Assembly: GCF_964340395.1 (NCBI RefSeq)
Contig: NC_135570.1
Span: forward strand, 6,462,822 to 6,526,821
Length of the DNA stretch: 64,000 nt
Direction of reading: 5' to 3'
Source: Glandiceps talaboti
Taxonomy: Eukaryota > Hemichordata > Enteropneusta > Spengelidae
The position numbers and the translations under genes were made by a program. Positions 41,328 to 53,928 of the stretch are shown piece after piece. Numbering within the stretch: position 1 is the stretch's first letter; the number at the start of each line of letters is the position of its first letter. The notes below the pieces were generated by a model. That model ran no database searches and was not told the DNA's origin. It worked only from the letters and a program-made list of their open reading frames with translations.

Positions 41328-41989
41328 GCTGCCGATCTGAAATATTGACTCAGTACCTAGGATCAGGCGCCCTCACTGTCACACATCATCTCTAATCCTG
41401 AGGAGGCTTTAAAAATTTCCCAAAAAATTATTCATGAGGCGATGAAACACAAAATTTCGGGTATCAGATAACACCACAGGCAAGAGAGAAGCAAAACATG
41501 AACGTGTATGGTGTCGAAATGTTAATAGGGGCATTACAAGCTCGGTAATCAGCTTTAGCAGTTTGCAAAAGTTTCTTTTGTTCAAATATGGGCCGAACGT
41601 TACCGACAATTCCGTGATTTGCTCCTTTTTGCTCTTCGGGAACCATCGGTCTTTGCTTTGTCACAGCATGCAACGCCGATGATTCCCGAAGAGCAAATCA
41701 CGGAATTCTCGGTAACCTTCGGCCCTTGTTTGCACAAAAGAAAACCTTGCAAACTTCCAGAGACGATTACCGAGCTTGTAGTCCCCCTAATAACACCTAG
41801 GCCTAATAGCAATTCTTGTTATGTTTCTATCTTGTCTGTGATGCTATCTGATACCCGTAATTTTGAGTTTCGTAGCCTCATGAATAAACTTTTTGAGGAT
41901 TTTTTAAAACGGGTCGAAAGTGAGTGGTGTGTGAGGGCGCCGCATCGAGGCGTACCATCATCCTGAGTCAATATTTCAGATCGGTAGCT
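41328..41989. repeat. ~660-bp imperfect palindrome inside each 926-bp unit (first copy)
   Basis: The left outer end AGCTGCCGATCTGAAATATT pairs with the right outer end AATATTTCAGATCGGTAGCT. The arms (about 320 bp) continue through GGCGCCCTCAC, ATTCATGAGGC, GGGTATCAGATA, AAGCTCGGTAATC and TCCGTGATTTGCTC to a loop of about 25 nt centred near 41660. Arms are roughly 70-75% identical by eye. Equivalent palindromes occur in every later unit at +926 bp steps. The structure resembles a foldback transposon captured in a tandem array. Confidence 0.9.
41619..41966 (+). other. 115-codon open frame in the right arm, repeated in all ten units
   Basis: An ATG-to-stop frame beginning MLLFALREPSVFALSQ is present in every unit at 926-bp steps. 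The left arm, read on the minus strand, has a related frame. Matching pieces are SVTFGPCLHKR / SVTFGPYLNKR, ITELVVPL / ITELVMPL and LSDTRNFEFRSLMNK / LSDTRNFVFHRLMNN. I recognise no protein family. Conservation between units is explained by array homogenisation, so coding is not shown. Confidence 0.35.
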
Positions 41990-44900
41990 CGTTCAAGCTG
42001 TTTTAAATTGTGTGTCCTAACACATCACTCACTCTAGACACATTCATTGAATAGTTTCCCATCGCAGATATATATTTATCTTAACTTATCAAAAATCCCT
42101 CCTAAATTTTATGTTTCTGCAATAAAAACTTTGAAAATACGATTTACTTGGGCCATGGACACCTGTTGCTGTTGACAATACAAAAGAAACTGACATTTTT
42201 TCATCTCTTGCGTAATAAGTCGATCGTTTTTACCCGACAAACAGTCCCAATCAGCTGCCGATCTGAAATATTGACTCAGTACCTAGGATCAGGCGCCCTC
42301 ACTGTCACACATCATCTCTAATCCTGAGGAGGCTTTAAAAATTTCCCAAAAAATTATTCATGAGGCGATGAAACACAAAATTTCGGGTATCAGATAACAC
42401 CACAGGCAAGAGAGAAGCAAAACATGAACGTGTATGGTGTCGAAATGTTAATAGGGGCATTACAAGCTCGGTAATCAGCTTTAGCAGTTTGCAAAAGTTT
42501 CTTTTGTTCAAATATGGGCCGAACGTTACCGACAATTCCGTGATTTGCTCCTTTTTGCTCTTCGGGAACCATCGGTCTTTGCTTTGTCACAGCATGCAAC
42601 GCCGATGATTCCCGAAGAGCAAATCACGGAATCCTCGGTAACCTTCGGCCCTTGTTTGCACAAAAGAAAACCTTGCAAACTTCCAGAGACGATTACCGAG
42701 CTTGTAGTCCCCCTAATAACACCTAGGCCTAATAGCAATTCTTGTTATGTTTCTATCTTGTCTGTGATGCTATCTGATACCCGTAATTTTGAGTTTCGTA
42801 GCCTCATGAATAAACTTTTTGAGGATTTTTTAAAACGGGTCGAAAGTGAGTGGTGTGTGAGGGCGCCGCATCGAGGCGTACCATCATCCTGAGTCAACAT
42901 TTCAGATCGGTAGCTCGTTCAAGCTGTTTTAAATTGTGTGTCCTAACACATCACTCACTCTAGACACATTCATTGAATAGTTTCCCATCGCAGATATATA
43001 TTTATCTTAACTTATCAAAAATCCCTCCTAAATTTTATGTTTCTGCAATAAAAACTTTGAAAATACGATTTACTTGGGCCATGGACACCTGTTGCTGTTG
43101 ACAATACAAAAGAAACTGACATTTTTTCATCTCTTACGTAATAAGTCGATCGTTTTTACCCGACAAACAGTCCCAATCAGCTGCCGATCTGAAATATTGA
43201 CTCAGTACCTAGGATCAGGCGCCCTCACTGTCACACATCATCTCTAATCCTGAGGAGGCTTTAAAAATTTCCCAAAAAATTATTCATGAGGCGATTAAAC
43301 ACAAAATTTCGGGTATCAGATAACACCACAGGCAAGAGAGAAGCAAAACATGAACGTGTATGGTGTCGAAATGTTAATAGGGGCATTACAAGCTCGGTAA
43401 TCAGCTTTAGCAGTTTGCAAAAGTTTCTTTTGTTCAAATATGGGCCGAACGTTACCGACAATTCCGTGATTTGCTCCTTTTTGCTCTTCGGGAACCATCG
43501 GTCTTTGCTTTGTCACAGCATGCAACGCCGATGATTCCCGAAGAGCAAATCACGGAATTCTCGGTAACCTTCGGCCCTTGTTTGCACAAAAGAAAACCTT
43601 GCAAACTTCCAGAGACGATTACCGAGCTTGTAGTCCCCCTAATAACACCTAGGCCTAATAGCAATTCTTGTTATGTTTCTATCTTGTCTGTGATGCTATC
43701 TGATACCCGTAATTTTGAGTTTCGTAGCCTCATGAATAAACTTTTTGAGGATTTTTTAAAATGGGTCGAAAGTGAGTGGTGTGTGAGGGCGCCGCATCGA
43801 GGCGTACCATCATCCTGAGTCAATATTTCAGATCGGTAGCTCGTTCAAGCTGTTTTAAATTGTGTGTCCTAACACATCACTCACTCTAGACACATTCATT
43901 GAATAGTTTCCCATCGCAGATATATATTTATCTTAACTTATCAAAAATCCCTCCTAAATTTTATGTTTCTGCAATAAAAACTTTGAAAATACGATTTACT
44001 TGGGCCATGGACACCTGTTGCTGTTGACAATACAAAAGAAACTGACATTTTTTCATCTCTTACGTAATAAGTCGATCGTTTTTACCCGACAAACAGTCCC
44101 AATCAGCTGCCGATCTGAAATATTGACTCAGTACCTAGGATCAGGCGCCCTCACTGTCACACATCATCTCTAATCCTGAGGAGGCTTTAAAAATTTCCCA
44201 AAAAATTATTCATGAGGCGATGAAACACAAAATTTCGGGTATCAGATAACACCACAGGCAAGAGAGAAGCAAAACATGAACGTGTATGGTGTCGAAATGT
44301 TAATAGGGGCATTACAAGCTCGGTAATCAGCTTTAGCAGTTTGCAAAAGTTTCTTTTGTTCAAATATGGGCCGAACGTTACCGACAATTCCGTGATTTGC
44401 TCCTTTTTGCTCTTCGGGAACCATCGGTCTTTGCTTTGTCACAGCATGCAACGCCGATGATTCCCGAAGAGCAAATCACGGAATTCTCGGTAACCTTCGG
44501 CCCTTGTTTGCACAAAAGAAAACCTTGCAAACTTCCAGAGACGATTACCGAGCTTGTAGTCCCCCTAATAACACCTAGGCCTAATAGCAATTCTTGTTAT
44601 GTTTCTATCTTGTCTGTGATGCTATCTGATACCCGTAATTTTGAGTTTCGTAGCCTCATGAATAAACTTTTTGAGGATTTTTTAAAACGGGTCGAAAGTG
44701 AGTGGTGTGTGAGGGCGCCGCATCGAGGCGTACCATCATCCTGAGTCAATATTTCAGATCGGTAGCTCGTTCAAGCTGTTTTAAATTGTGTGTCCTAACA
44801 CATCACTCACTCTAGACACATTCATTGAATAGTTTCCCATCGCAGATATATATTTATCTTAACTTATCAAAAATCCCTCCTAAATTTTATGTTTCTGCAA

Positions 44901-47900
44901 TAAAAACTTTGAAAATACGATTTACTTGGGCCATGGACACCTGTTGCTGTTGACAATACAAAAGAAACTGACATTTTTTCATCTCTTGCGTAATAAGTCG
45001 ATCGTTTTTACCCGACAAACAGTCCCAATCAGCTGCCGATCTGAAATATTGACTCAGTACCTAGGATCAGGCGCCCTCACTGTCACACATCATCTCTAAT
45101 CCTGAGGAGGCTTTAAAAATTTCCCAAAAAATTATTCATGAGGCGATTAAACACAAAATTTCGGGTATCAGATAACACCACAGGCAAGAGAGAAGCAAAA
45201 CATGAACGTGTATGGTGTCGAAATGTTAATAGGGGCATTACAAGCTCGGTAATCAGCTTTAGCAGTTTGCAAAAGTTTCTTTTGTTCAAATATGGGCCGA
45301 ACGTTACCGACAATTCCGTGATTTGCTCCTTTTTGCTCTTCGGGAACCATCGGTCTTTGCTTTGTCACAGCATGCAACGCCGATGATTCCCGAAGAGCAA
45401 ATCACGGAATCCTCGGTAACCTTCGGCCCTTGTTTGCACAAAAGAAAACCTTGCAAACTTCCAGAGACGATTACCGAGCTTGTAGTCCCCCTAATAACAC
45501 CTAGGCCTAATAGCAATTCTTGTTATGTTTCTATCTTGTCTGTGATGCTATCTGATACCCGTAATTTTGAGTTTCGTAGCCTCATGAATAAACTTTTTGA
45601 GGATTTTTTAAAACGGGTCGAAAGTGAGTGGTGTGTGAGGGCGCCGCATCGAGGCGTACCATCATCCTGAGTCAACATTTCAGATCGGTAGCTCGTTCAA
45701 GCTGTTTTAAATTGTGTGTCCTAACACATCACTCACTCTAGACACATTCATTGAATAGTTTCCCATCGCAGATATATATTTATCTTAACTTATCAAAAAT
45801 CCCTCCTAAATTTTATGTTTCTGCAATAAAAACTTTGAAAATACGATTTACTTGGGCCATGGACACCTGTTGCTGTTGACAATACAAAAGAAACTGACAT
45901 TTTTTCATCTCTTACGTAATAAGTCGATCGTTTTTACCCGACAAACAGTCCCAATCAGCTGCCGATCTGAAATATTGACTCAGTACCTAGGATCAGGCGC
46001 CCTCACTGTCACACATCATCTCTAATCCTGAGGAGGCTTTAAAAATTTCCCAAAAAATTATTCATGAGGCGATTAAACACAAAATTTCGGGTATCAGATA
46101 ACACCACAGGCAAGAGAGAAGCAAAACATGAACGTGTATGGTGTCGAAATGTTAATAGGGGCATTACAAGCTCGGTAATCAGCTTTAGCAGTTTGCAAAA
46201 GTTTCTTTTGTTCAAATATGGGCCGAACGTTACCGACAATTCCGTGATTTGCTCCTTTTTGCTCTTCGGGAACCATCGGTCTTTGCTTTGTCACAGCATG
46301 CAACGCCGATGATTCCCGAAGAGCAAATCACGGAATTCTCGGTAACCTTCGGCCCTTGTTTGCACAAAAGAAAACCTTGCAAACTTCCAGAGACGATTAC
46401 CGAGCTTGTAGTCCCCCTAATAACACCTAGGCCTAATAGCAATTCTTGTTATGTTTCTATCTTGTCTGTGATGCTATCTGATACCCGTAATTTTGAGTTT
46501 CGTAGCCTCATGAATAAACTTTTTGAGGATTTTTTAAAATGGGTCGAAAGTGAGTGGTGTGTGAGGGCGCCGCATCGAGGCGTACCATCATCCTGAGTCA
46601 ATATTTCAGATCGGTAGCTCGTTCAAGCTGTTTTAAATTGTGTGTCCTAACACATCACTCACTCTAGACACATTCATTGAATAGTTTCCCATCGCAGATA
46701 TATATTTATCTTAACTTATCAAAAATCCCTCCTAAATTTTATGTTTCTGCAATAAAAACTTTGAAAATACGATTTACTTGGGCCATGGACACCTGTTGCT
46801 GTTGACAATACAAAAGAAACTGACATTTTTTCATCTCTTACGTAATAAGTCGATCGTTTTTACCCGACAAACAGTCCCAATCAGCTGCCGATCTGAAATA
46901 TTGACTCAGTACCTAGGATCAGGCGCCCTCACTGTCACACATCATCTCTAATCCTGAGGAGGCTTTAAAAATTTCCCAAAAAATTATTCATGAGGCGATG
47001 AAACACAAAATTTCGGGTATCAGATAACACCACAGGCAAGAGAGAAGCAAAACATGAACGTGTATGGTGTCGAAATGTTAATAGGGGCATTACAAGCTCG
47101 GTAATCAGCTTTAGCAGTTTGCAAAAGTTTCTTTTGTTCAAATATGGGCCGAACGTTACCGACAATTCCGTGATTTGCTCCTTTTTGCTCTTCGGGAACC
47201 ATCGGTCTTTGCTTTGTCACAGCATGCAACGCCGATGATTCCCGAAGAGCAAATCACGGAATTCTCGGTAACCTTCGGCCCTTGTTTGCACAAAAGAAAA
47301 CCTTGCAAACTTCCAGAGACGATTACCGAGCTTGTAGTCCCCCTAATAACACCTAGGCCTAATAGCAATTCTTGTTATGTTTCTATCTTGTCTGTGATGC
47401 TATCTGATACCCGTAATTTTGAGTTTCGTAGCCTCATGAATAAACTTTTTGAGGATTTTTTAAAACGGGTCGAAAGTGAGTGGTGTGTGAGGGCGCCGCA
47501 TCGAGGCGTACCATCATCCTGAGTCAATATTTCAGATCGGTAGCTCGTTCAAGCTGTTTTAAATTGTGTGTCCTAACACATCACTCACTCTAGACACATT
47601 CATTGAATAGTTTCCCATCGCAGATATATATTTATCTTAACTTATCAAAAATCCCTCCTAAATTTTATGTTTCTGCAATAAAAACTTTGAAAATACGATT
47701 TACTTGGGCCATGGACACCTGTTGCTGTTGACAATACAAAAGAAACTGACATTTTTTCATCTCTTGCGTAATAAGTCGATCGTTTTTACCCGACAAACAG
47801 TCCCAATCAGCTGCCGATCTGAAATATTGACTCAGTACCTAGGATCAGGCGCCCTCACTGTCACACATCATCTCTAATCCTGAGGAGGCTTTAAAAATTT

Positions 47901-50640
47901 CCCAAAAAATTATTCATGAGGCGATTAAACACAAAATTTCGGGTATCAGATAACACCACAGGCAAGAGAGAAGCAAAACATGAACGTGTATGGTGTCGAA
48001 ATGTTAATAGGGGCATTACAAGCTCGGTAATCAGCTTTAGCAGTTTGCAAAAGTTTCTTTTGTTCAAATATGGGCCGAACGTTACCGACAATTCCGTGAT
48101 TTGCTCCTTTTTGCTCTTCGGGAACCATCGGTCTTTGCTTTGTCACAGCATGCAACGCCGATGATTCCCGAAGAGCAAATCACGGAATCCTCGGTAACCT
48201 TCGGCCCTTGTTTGCACAAAAGAAAACCTTGCAAACTTCCAGAGACGATTACCGAGCTTGTAGTCCCCCTAATAACACCTAGGCCTAATAGCAATTCTTG
48301 TTATGTTTCTATCTTGTCTGTGATGCTATCTGATACCCGTAATTTTGAGTTTCGTAGCCTCATGAATAAACTTTTTGAGGATTTTTTAAAACGGGTCGAA
48401 AGTGAGTGGTGTGTGAGGGCGCCGCATCGAGGCGTACCATCATCCTGAGTCAACATTTCAGATCGGTAGCTCGTTCAAGCTGTTTTAAATTGTGTGTCCT
48501 AACACATCACTCACTCTAGACACATTCATTGAATAGTTTCCCATCGCAGATATATATTTATCTTAACTTATCAAAAATCCCTCCTAAATTTTATGTTTCT
48601 GCAATAAAAACTTTGAAAATACGATTTACTTGGGCCATGGACACCTGTTGCTGTTGACAATACAAAAGAAACTGACATTTTTTCATCTCTTACGTAATAA
48701 GTCGATCGTTTTTACCCGACAAACAGTCCCAATCAGCTGCCGATCTGAAATATTGACTCAGTACCTAGGATCAGGCGCCCTCACTGTCACACATCATCTC
48801 TAATCCTGAGGAGGCTTTAAAAATTTCCCAAAAAATTATTCATGAGGCGATTAAACACAAAATTTCGGGTATCAGATAACACCACAGGCAAGAGAGAAGC
48901 AAAACATGAACGTGTATGGTGTCGAAATGTTAATAGGGGCATTACAAGCTCGGTAATCAGCTTTAGCAGTTTGCAAAAGTTTCTTTTGTTCAAATATGGG
49001 CCGAACGTTACCGACAATTCCGTGATTTGCTCCTTTTTGCTCTTCGGGAACCATCGGTCTTTGCTTTGTCACAGCATGCAACGCCGATGATTCCCGAAGA
49101 GCAAATCACGGAATTCTCGGTAACCTTCGGCCCTTGTTTGCACAAAAGAAAACCTTGCAAACTTCCAGAGACGATTACCGAGCTTGTAGTCCCCCTAATA
49201 ACACCTAGGCCTAATAGCAATTCTTGTTATGTTTCTATCTTGTCTGTGATGCTATCTGATACCCGTAATTTTGAGTTTCGTAGCCTCATGAATAAACTTT
49301 TTGAGGATTTTTTAAAATGGGTCGAAAGTGAGTGGTGTGTGAGGGCGCCGCATCGAGGCGTACCATCATCCTGAGTCAATATTTCAGATCGGTAGCTCGT
49401 TCAAGCTGTTTTAAATTGTGTGTCCTAACACATCACTCACTCTAGACACATTCATTGAATAGTTTCCCATCGCAGATATATATTTATCTTAACTTATCAA
49501 AAATCCCTCCTAAATTTTATGTTTCTGCAATAAAAACTTTGAAAATACGATTTACTTGGGCCATGGACACCTGTTGCTGTTGACAATACAAAAGAAACTG
49601 ACATTTTTTCATCTCTTACGTAATAAGTCGATCGTTTTTACCCGACAAACAGTCCCAATCAGCTGCCGATCTGAAATATTGACTCAGTACCTAGGATCAG
49701 GCGCCCTCACTGTCACACATCATCTCTAATCCTGAGGAGGCTTTAAAAATTTCCCAAAAAATTATTCATGAGGCGATGAAACACAAAATTTCGGGTATCA
49801 GATAACACCACAGGCAAGAGAGAAGCAAAACATGAACGTGTATGGTGTCGAAATGTTAATAGGGGCATTACAAGCTCGGTAATCAGCTTTAGCAGTTTGC
49901 AAAAGTTTCTTTTGTTCAAATATGGGCCGAACGTTACCGACAATTCCGTGATTTGCTCCTTTTTGCTCTTCGGGAACCATCGGTCTTTGCTTTGTCACAG
50001 CATGCAACGCCGATGATTCCCGAAGAGCAAATCACGGAATTCTCGGTAACCTTCGGCCCTTGTTTGCACAAAAGAAAACCTTGCAAACTTCCAGAGACGA
50101 TTACCGAGCTTGTAGTCCCCCTAATAACACCTAGGCCTAATAGCAATTCTTGTTATGTTTCTATCTTGTCTGTGATGCTATCTGATAACCGTAATTTTGA
50201 GTTTCGTAGCCTCATGAATAAACTTTTTGAGGATTTTTTAAAACGGGTCGAAAGTGAGTGGTGTGTGAGGGCGCCGCATCGAGGCGTACCATCATCCTGA
50301 GTCAATATTTCAGATCGGTAGCTCGTTCAAGCTGTTTTAAATTGTGTGTCCTAACACATCACTCACTCTAGACACTTTCATTGAATAGTTTCCCATCGCA
50401 GATATATATTTATCTTAATTCATCAAAAATCCCTCCTAAATTTTATGTTTCTGCAATCAGATAACACCACAGGCAAGAGAGAAGCAAAACATGAACGTGT
50501 ATGGTGTCGAAATGTTAATAGGGGCATTACAAGCTCGGTAATCAGCTTTAATAGTTTGCAAAAGTTTCTTTTGTTCAAATATGGGCCGAACGTTACCGAC
50601 AATTCCGTGATTTGCTCCTTTTTGCTTTTCGGGAACCATC

Positions 50641-50813
50641 CTATTTTGCTTTTCACAGTGAAAACGACTTATTATGTAACAGTTGAAAAATGTCACTTTC
50701 TTTGTTATTTCTGCATCAAAACCTTCTATAATATTATTTACTTAGGCCATGGGCACCCGGGGGTGGGGGTGGGGGTGGGGTGGGGGGGTGCCGCATCACG
50801 GCGTACCATACTC
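50641..50813. other. Right edge of the array with a G-rich run
   Basis: After the truncated unit comes unique DNA. A G-rich stretch follows at 50757-50790, with four or more runs of four or five G split by single T. Then GCCGCATCACGGCGTACCAT appears, which echoes the outer arm of the array unit. Confidence 0.7.
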
Positions 50814-51030
50814 GGTATGAAATGATTTTTATATGTAGTTCACATCTGTAATATTAGTTATAGACAGTGTGCATAATTTTCTTGTAGCTAACATTAGATA
50901 GGAATTGTATTTGTCTTCTTAATATCTCTGAACTTTCTTTAAAACAAATGTAGTTATATTCCTTTTTTCTCTGTTACAAGTTATTGAAATATACTTACTC
51001 AGTATGTCATTTTGATTTTTGCATGTATGT
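50814..51030 (+). repeat. Right copy of the direct repeat flanking the array
   Basis: Counterpart of 39012-39120 and 39976-40036; see that entry. The two homologous pieces are separated here by only about 60 bp, compared with about 850 bp on the left. Confidence 0.8.
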
Positions 51031-51168
51031 ATGTATGTATGTATGTATGTATGTCCGAGTGTCTCTGTCTGTATGTATGTGTGTGTGTCAGTGACCAGTG
51101 TGTGTGTGCACGCATGCGTGTGTGTGTATGTACATATGTCCGAGTGTCTGTCTGTCTGTCTGTATGTA

Positions 51169-51204
<36 letters not shown>

Positions 51205-51222
51205 TCAGTGTGTGTGTGTAAC
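51022..51222. repeat. (TATG)n/(TG)n compound microsatellite
   Basis: TATG, CTGT and TG units; right-hand relative of the tract at 40034-40375. Confidence 0.93.
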
Positions 51223-53928
51223 AATCTGGTTTGAATGAAATCTTACTATTTGAATAGGTCACAAGTATACAAATACAAATACAAAATGTCAAAATGTTAT
51301 TCACATTGTTCTCTAAACCTTCCACACAAACAACACCCAAGATATCTTTTAGTTAAGTTTTTTATTTCTGTGATTATTATTATTATTTTTTGTATTTACA
51401 ATATACATATTTACACAATTAATAAAACAGCTGCAAATGCATAGGAAAATTACAATTTGATTATGTTTTGCAGTGGTTTAACCTGATACAATGAATGGTT
51501 TATGAATTGAGATAGACATGACATGTCTTACCAGCTAGAACATATTGAACTATTAGATTTTGAAAAATAACAATACATTGCACTGCGATACAAAAATCAT
51601 AATCTCACAAAAGTCAAAATAATTGTGCATTGAAATGTCAATACTTAAATACTTTGTGTTTAGTTACTTAAGTATACAGTACTGCAAAACTAGGAACAGC
51701 TCTGAAAATATACGCGTTCCCCTCTCCTTTTTCTAAGTAAATGATAAACTGAAGACACATACATCTTGTATAAATTCACATTCCCTACAAGTAACAACAG
51801 ATAACTATTACTAAACTGTTTACTCATGGCATAGACTTATAAATAGCATTGACCTGTTGATCTGTCCTGGTCGATGATCCTCATCAGAATGATAAATTTT
51901 ACATAGTTACAGGTGAACACTAGATGGCGGTATGATCAACCGATTTGTAGATATTAGGTAGTTCAATGCACCCATCTCTGATGTTGATAACTTCCCTGAT
52001 CTTTCTGTCATGTGGCAATGTATCAATATTGGGAACAGTTCCAGTGATTGTTATGATTGTAGACACCAAAAAAAAGTCATGACTATGTTTTGTCATCTCT
52101 CTGAATTGTTCTGCCACGTGTAAATATAAAGTAATCAAAGTAATGAAAATCTAACAGCTGACTTGTGCTAAAATCAAATTTGAACAGAACTTTTCATCGT
52201 TATATTTGTAAATATTGAATCCTTCGCAACTAACTGTCTTGTATTATATCATAACTCAAATTGTATAACATCCAGCACTTAAATTTATACCACATTACTT
52301 GATAACTGGCAAGATATTGAACACATTCACATTGCAATTATATTAGCACCAAAAATAACTTAATTACTATTATCACATTCATCCATAGATCTATCTAATC
52401 ATTGCATTAATATAATATTATTGTCATCATCATCATTAAACGTTGTGTTTTAACGTGACAATACTTTTACAAAAACAGACATTGTACACCACTTTTCAAA
52501 AAACTTGATTACATGTATGTCATTCACAAAGTGAGTGATATTGAATTATAATTTCTTTGAAGCAAATCCATCCCGTCTCAAGTGAAATACAATGGGCTAT
52601 TGTCACATGTCTTGGAAGAGAAACAGCTGGTAATGGTCCATTGTAGTACATCCCTACTGATGCTGACAATGGTCCATTGTAGTACATCCCTACTGATGCT
52701 GACAAGACGTTGGCAAAAATTTGGGATCCACTTCCTAGAAATTGTTTGACTGTGATTAGAAATGTTCACTTGTAAATATGAACCCAGGGTACATGAACTT
52801 TTATACTTGTATGACTATTACGTTACTCTAACAACATTTTTCATATCCTGGATGCAGGAAAAACCCAAATCAGTCTGAAGGGACAATTTGTCAGACGTTG
52901 TATTCAGTTGATAATCTTTGCAGTGCTTTAGTTAAGGGCAGTAAGAAGGTAAACTCTACATGAGTTACCCTGTCATTTTACCGAGGTTCCCAAACAAATT
53001 ATGGTACAATGGAAATTATCCCAGTTTTACCATATTCCCCCTTTCTGTTTGACTAGGGTTCCCTAACTTTAGTAAAAACACCGCTTTGAACAAATATCCA
53101 TATGTTTAAAATTCTCCAAGTTATCAGTACTAGGTCTTGCACTAACACTTATCTGAAACCTGACACTGAGTTAAGTTCACAGGTAGAAATTAAATTTTTT
53201 CCATTATCTGAAAATTGAAGGTATGTATGAGACGTTCAAATGTTGACTTTTGTCAAAGTACATATTATATGTTTGATTTGTGCAATTACTTCTTAATATC
53301 AGTAAACTTCACTTTTTGATTATCCATTTGAAATTTAAACATGATTCACTTGCTGCGATTTGAAGTCTTTATAAAAGCAATCATAAATTTTGGTATAAAC
53401 ATCAGATGGTTTGGCCTGTAGTGAATTCATTTCTATATACACCCTTGCATAACAATATCAGAAATTGTATCAGGCCAAACTTGAGGCTTGAAAGCGAGGC
53501 TGACCTTTCAAAATTGGACTGCAAAATGTAGATTCACTGCACATTTGATTGGCTAAACGCCTTATTTTCAGATCAAAGGTCATTTCCTGCAATCATGCTG
53601 GAAATGCCATCAAGTTGTGTGCAAGACTACCAAAGTGAGGCTTGTGACCTTGTACAGGGACAGTCACAGATGTACTGCAAAAAGTATATTGCACAGATGT
53701 AGTGGAGATGAGCCTTGCTTTCAACTTGAATGTCATTTCTGTTTTGAAAGTGCAAAACATTTACATTAAATTCTGATTTCATGTCTTTGGAATGTACAAC
53801 AGTAGTTTTAAATGCGCAAAAATTAAAGTCATTGGATATATTAATCCCTGCGAGGTACAAATTGAATATTGTATCTTGAAGTAGTACGCTACACACCCTG
53901 TCTTGTCATAGACGTGTACAGTGTTCAA
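51223..53928 (-). other. FNIP 3' untranslated region and intergenic DNA
   Basis: Downstream of the FNIP stop on the minus strand. A possible AATAAA on the minus strand is near 51360. A perfect-looking 36-bp tandem duplication with a CCATTGTAGTACATCCCTAC core lies at about 52635-52705. A dispersed repeat related to 27730-27850 and 63010-63150 occupies about 52970-53095. No open frame of coding character. Confidence 0.5.

Larger units (their letters stand above)
41231..50640. repeat. 926-bp tandem satellite array, ~10 units, trimeric higher-order structure
   Basis: Units begin at 41231 and every 926 bp thereafter (42157, 43083, 44009, 44935, 45861, 46787, 47713, 48639, 49565). The tenth lacks about 35 bp at its end and is followed at 50457 by a fragment that breaks off near 50640. 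Five variable sites (A/G in CTCTT[A/G]CGTAA, G/T in GCGAT[G/T]AAAC, T/C in GGAAT[T/C]CTCGG, C/T in AAAA[C/T]GGGTC, T/C in GTCAA[T/C]ATTTC) repeat with a period of three units: types A B' C A B C A B C A. The first and last units carry the most private changes, as expected when unequal exchange homogenises the middle. Each unit contains a large palindrome. Confidence 0.97.

Noticed and set aside
41231-50640. Ten-copy gene family of 115-residue proteins
   Set aside because: Copies are repeat units with no promoter, splice signal or known domain. Conservation between units follows from homogenisation. Kept only as an open question under findings.
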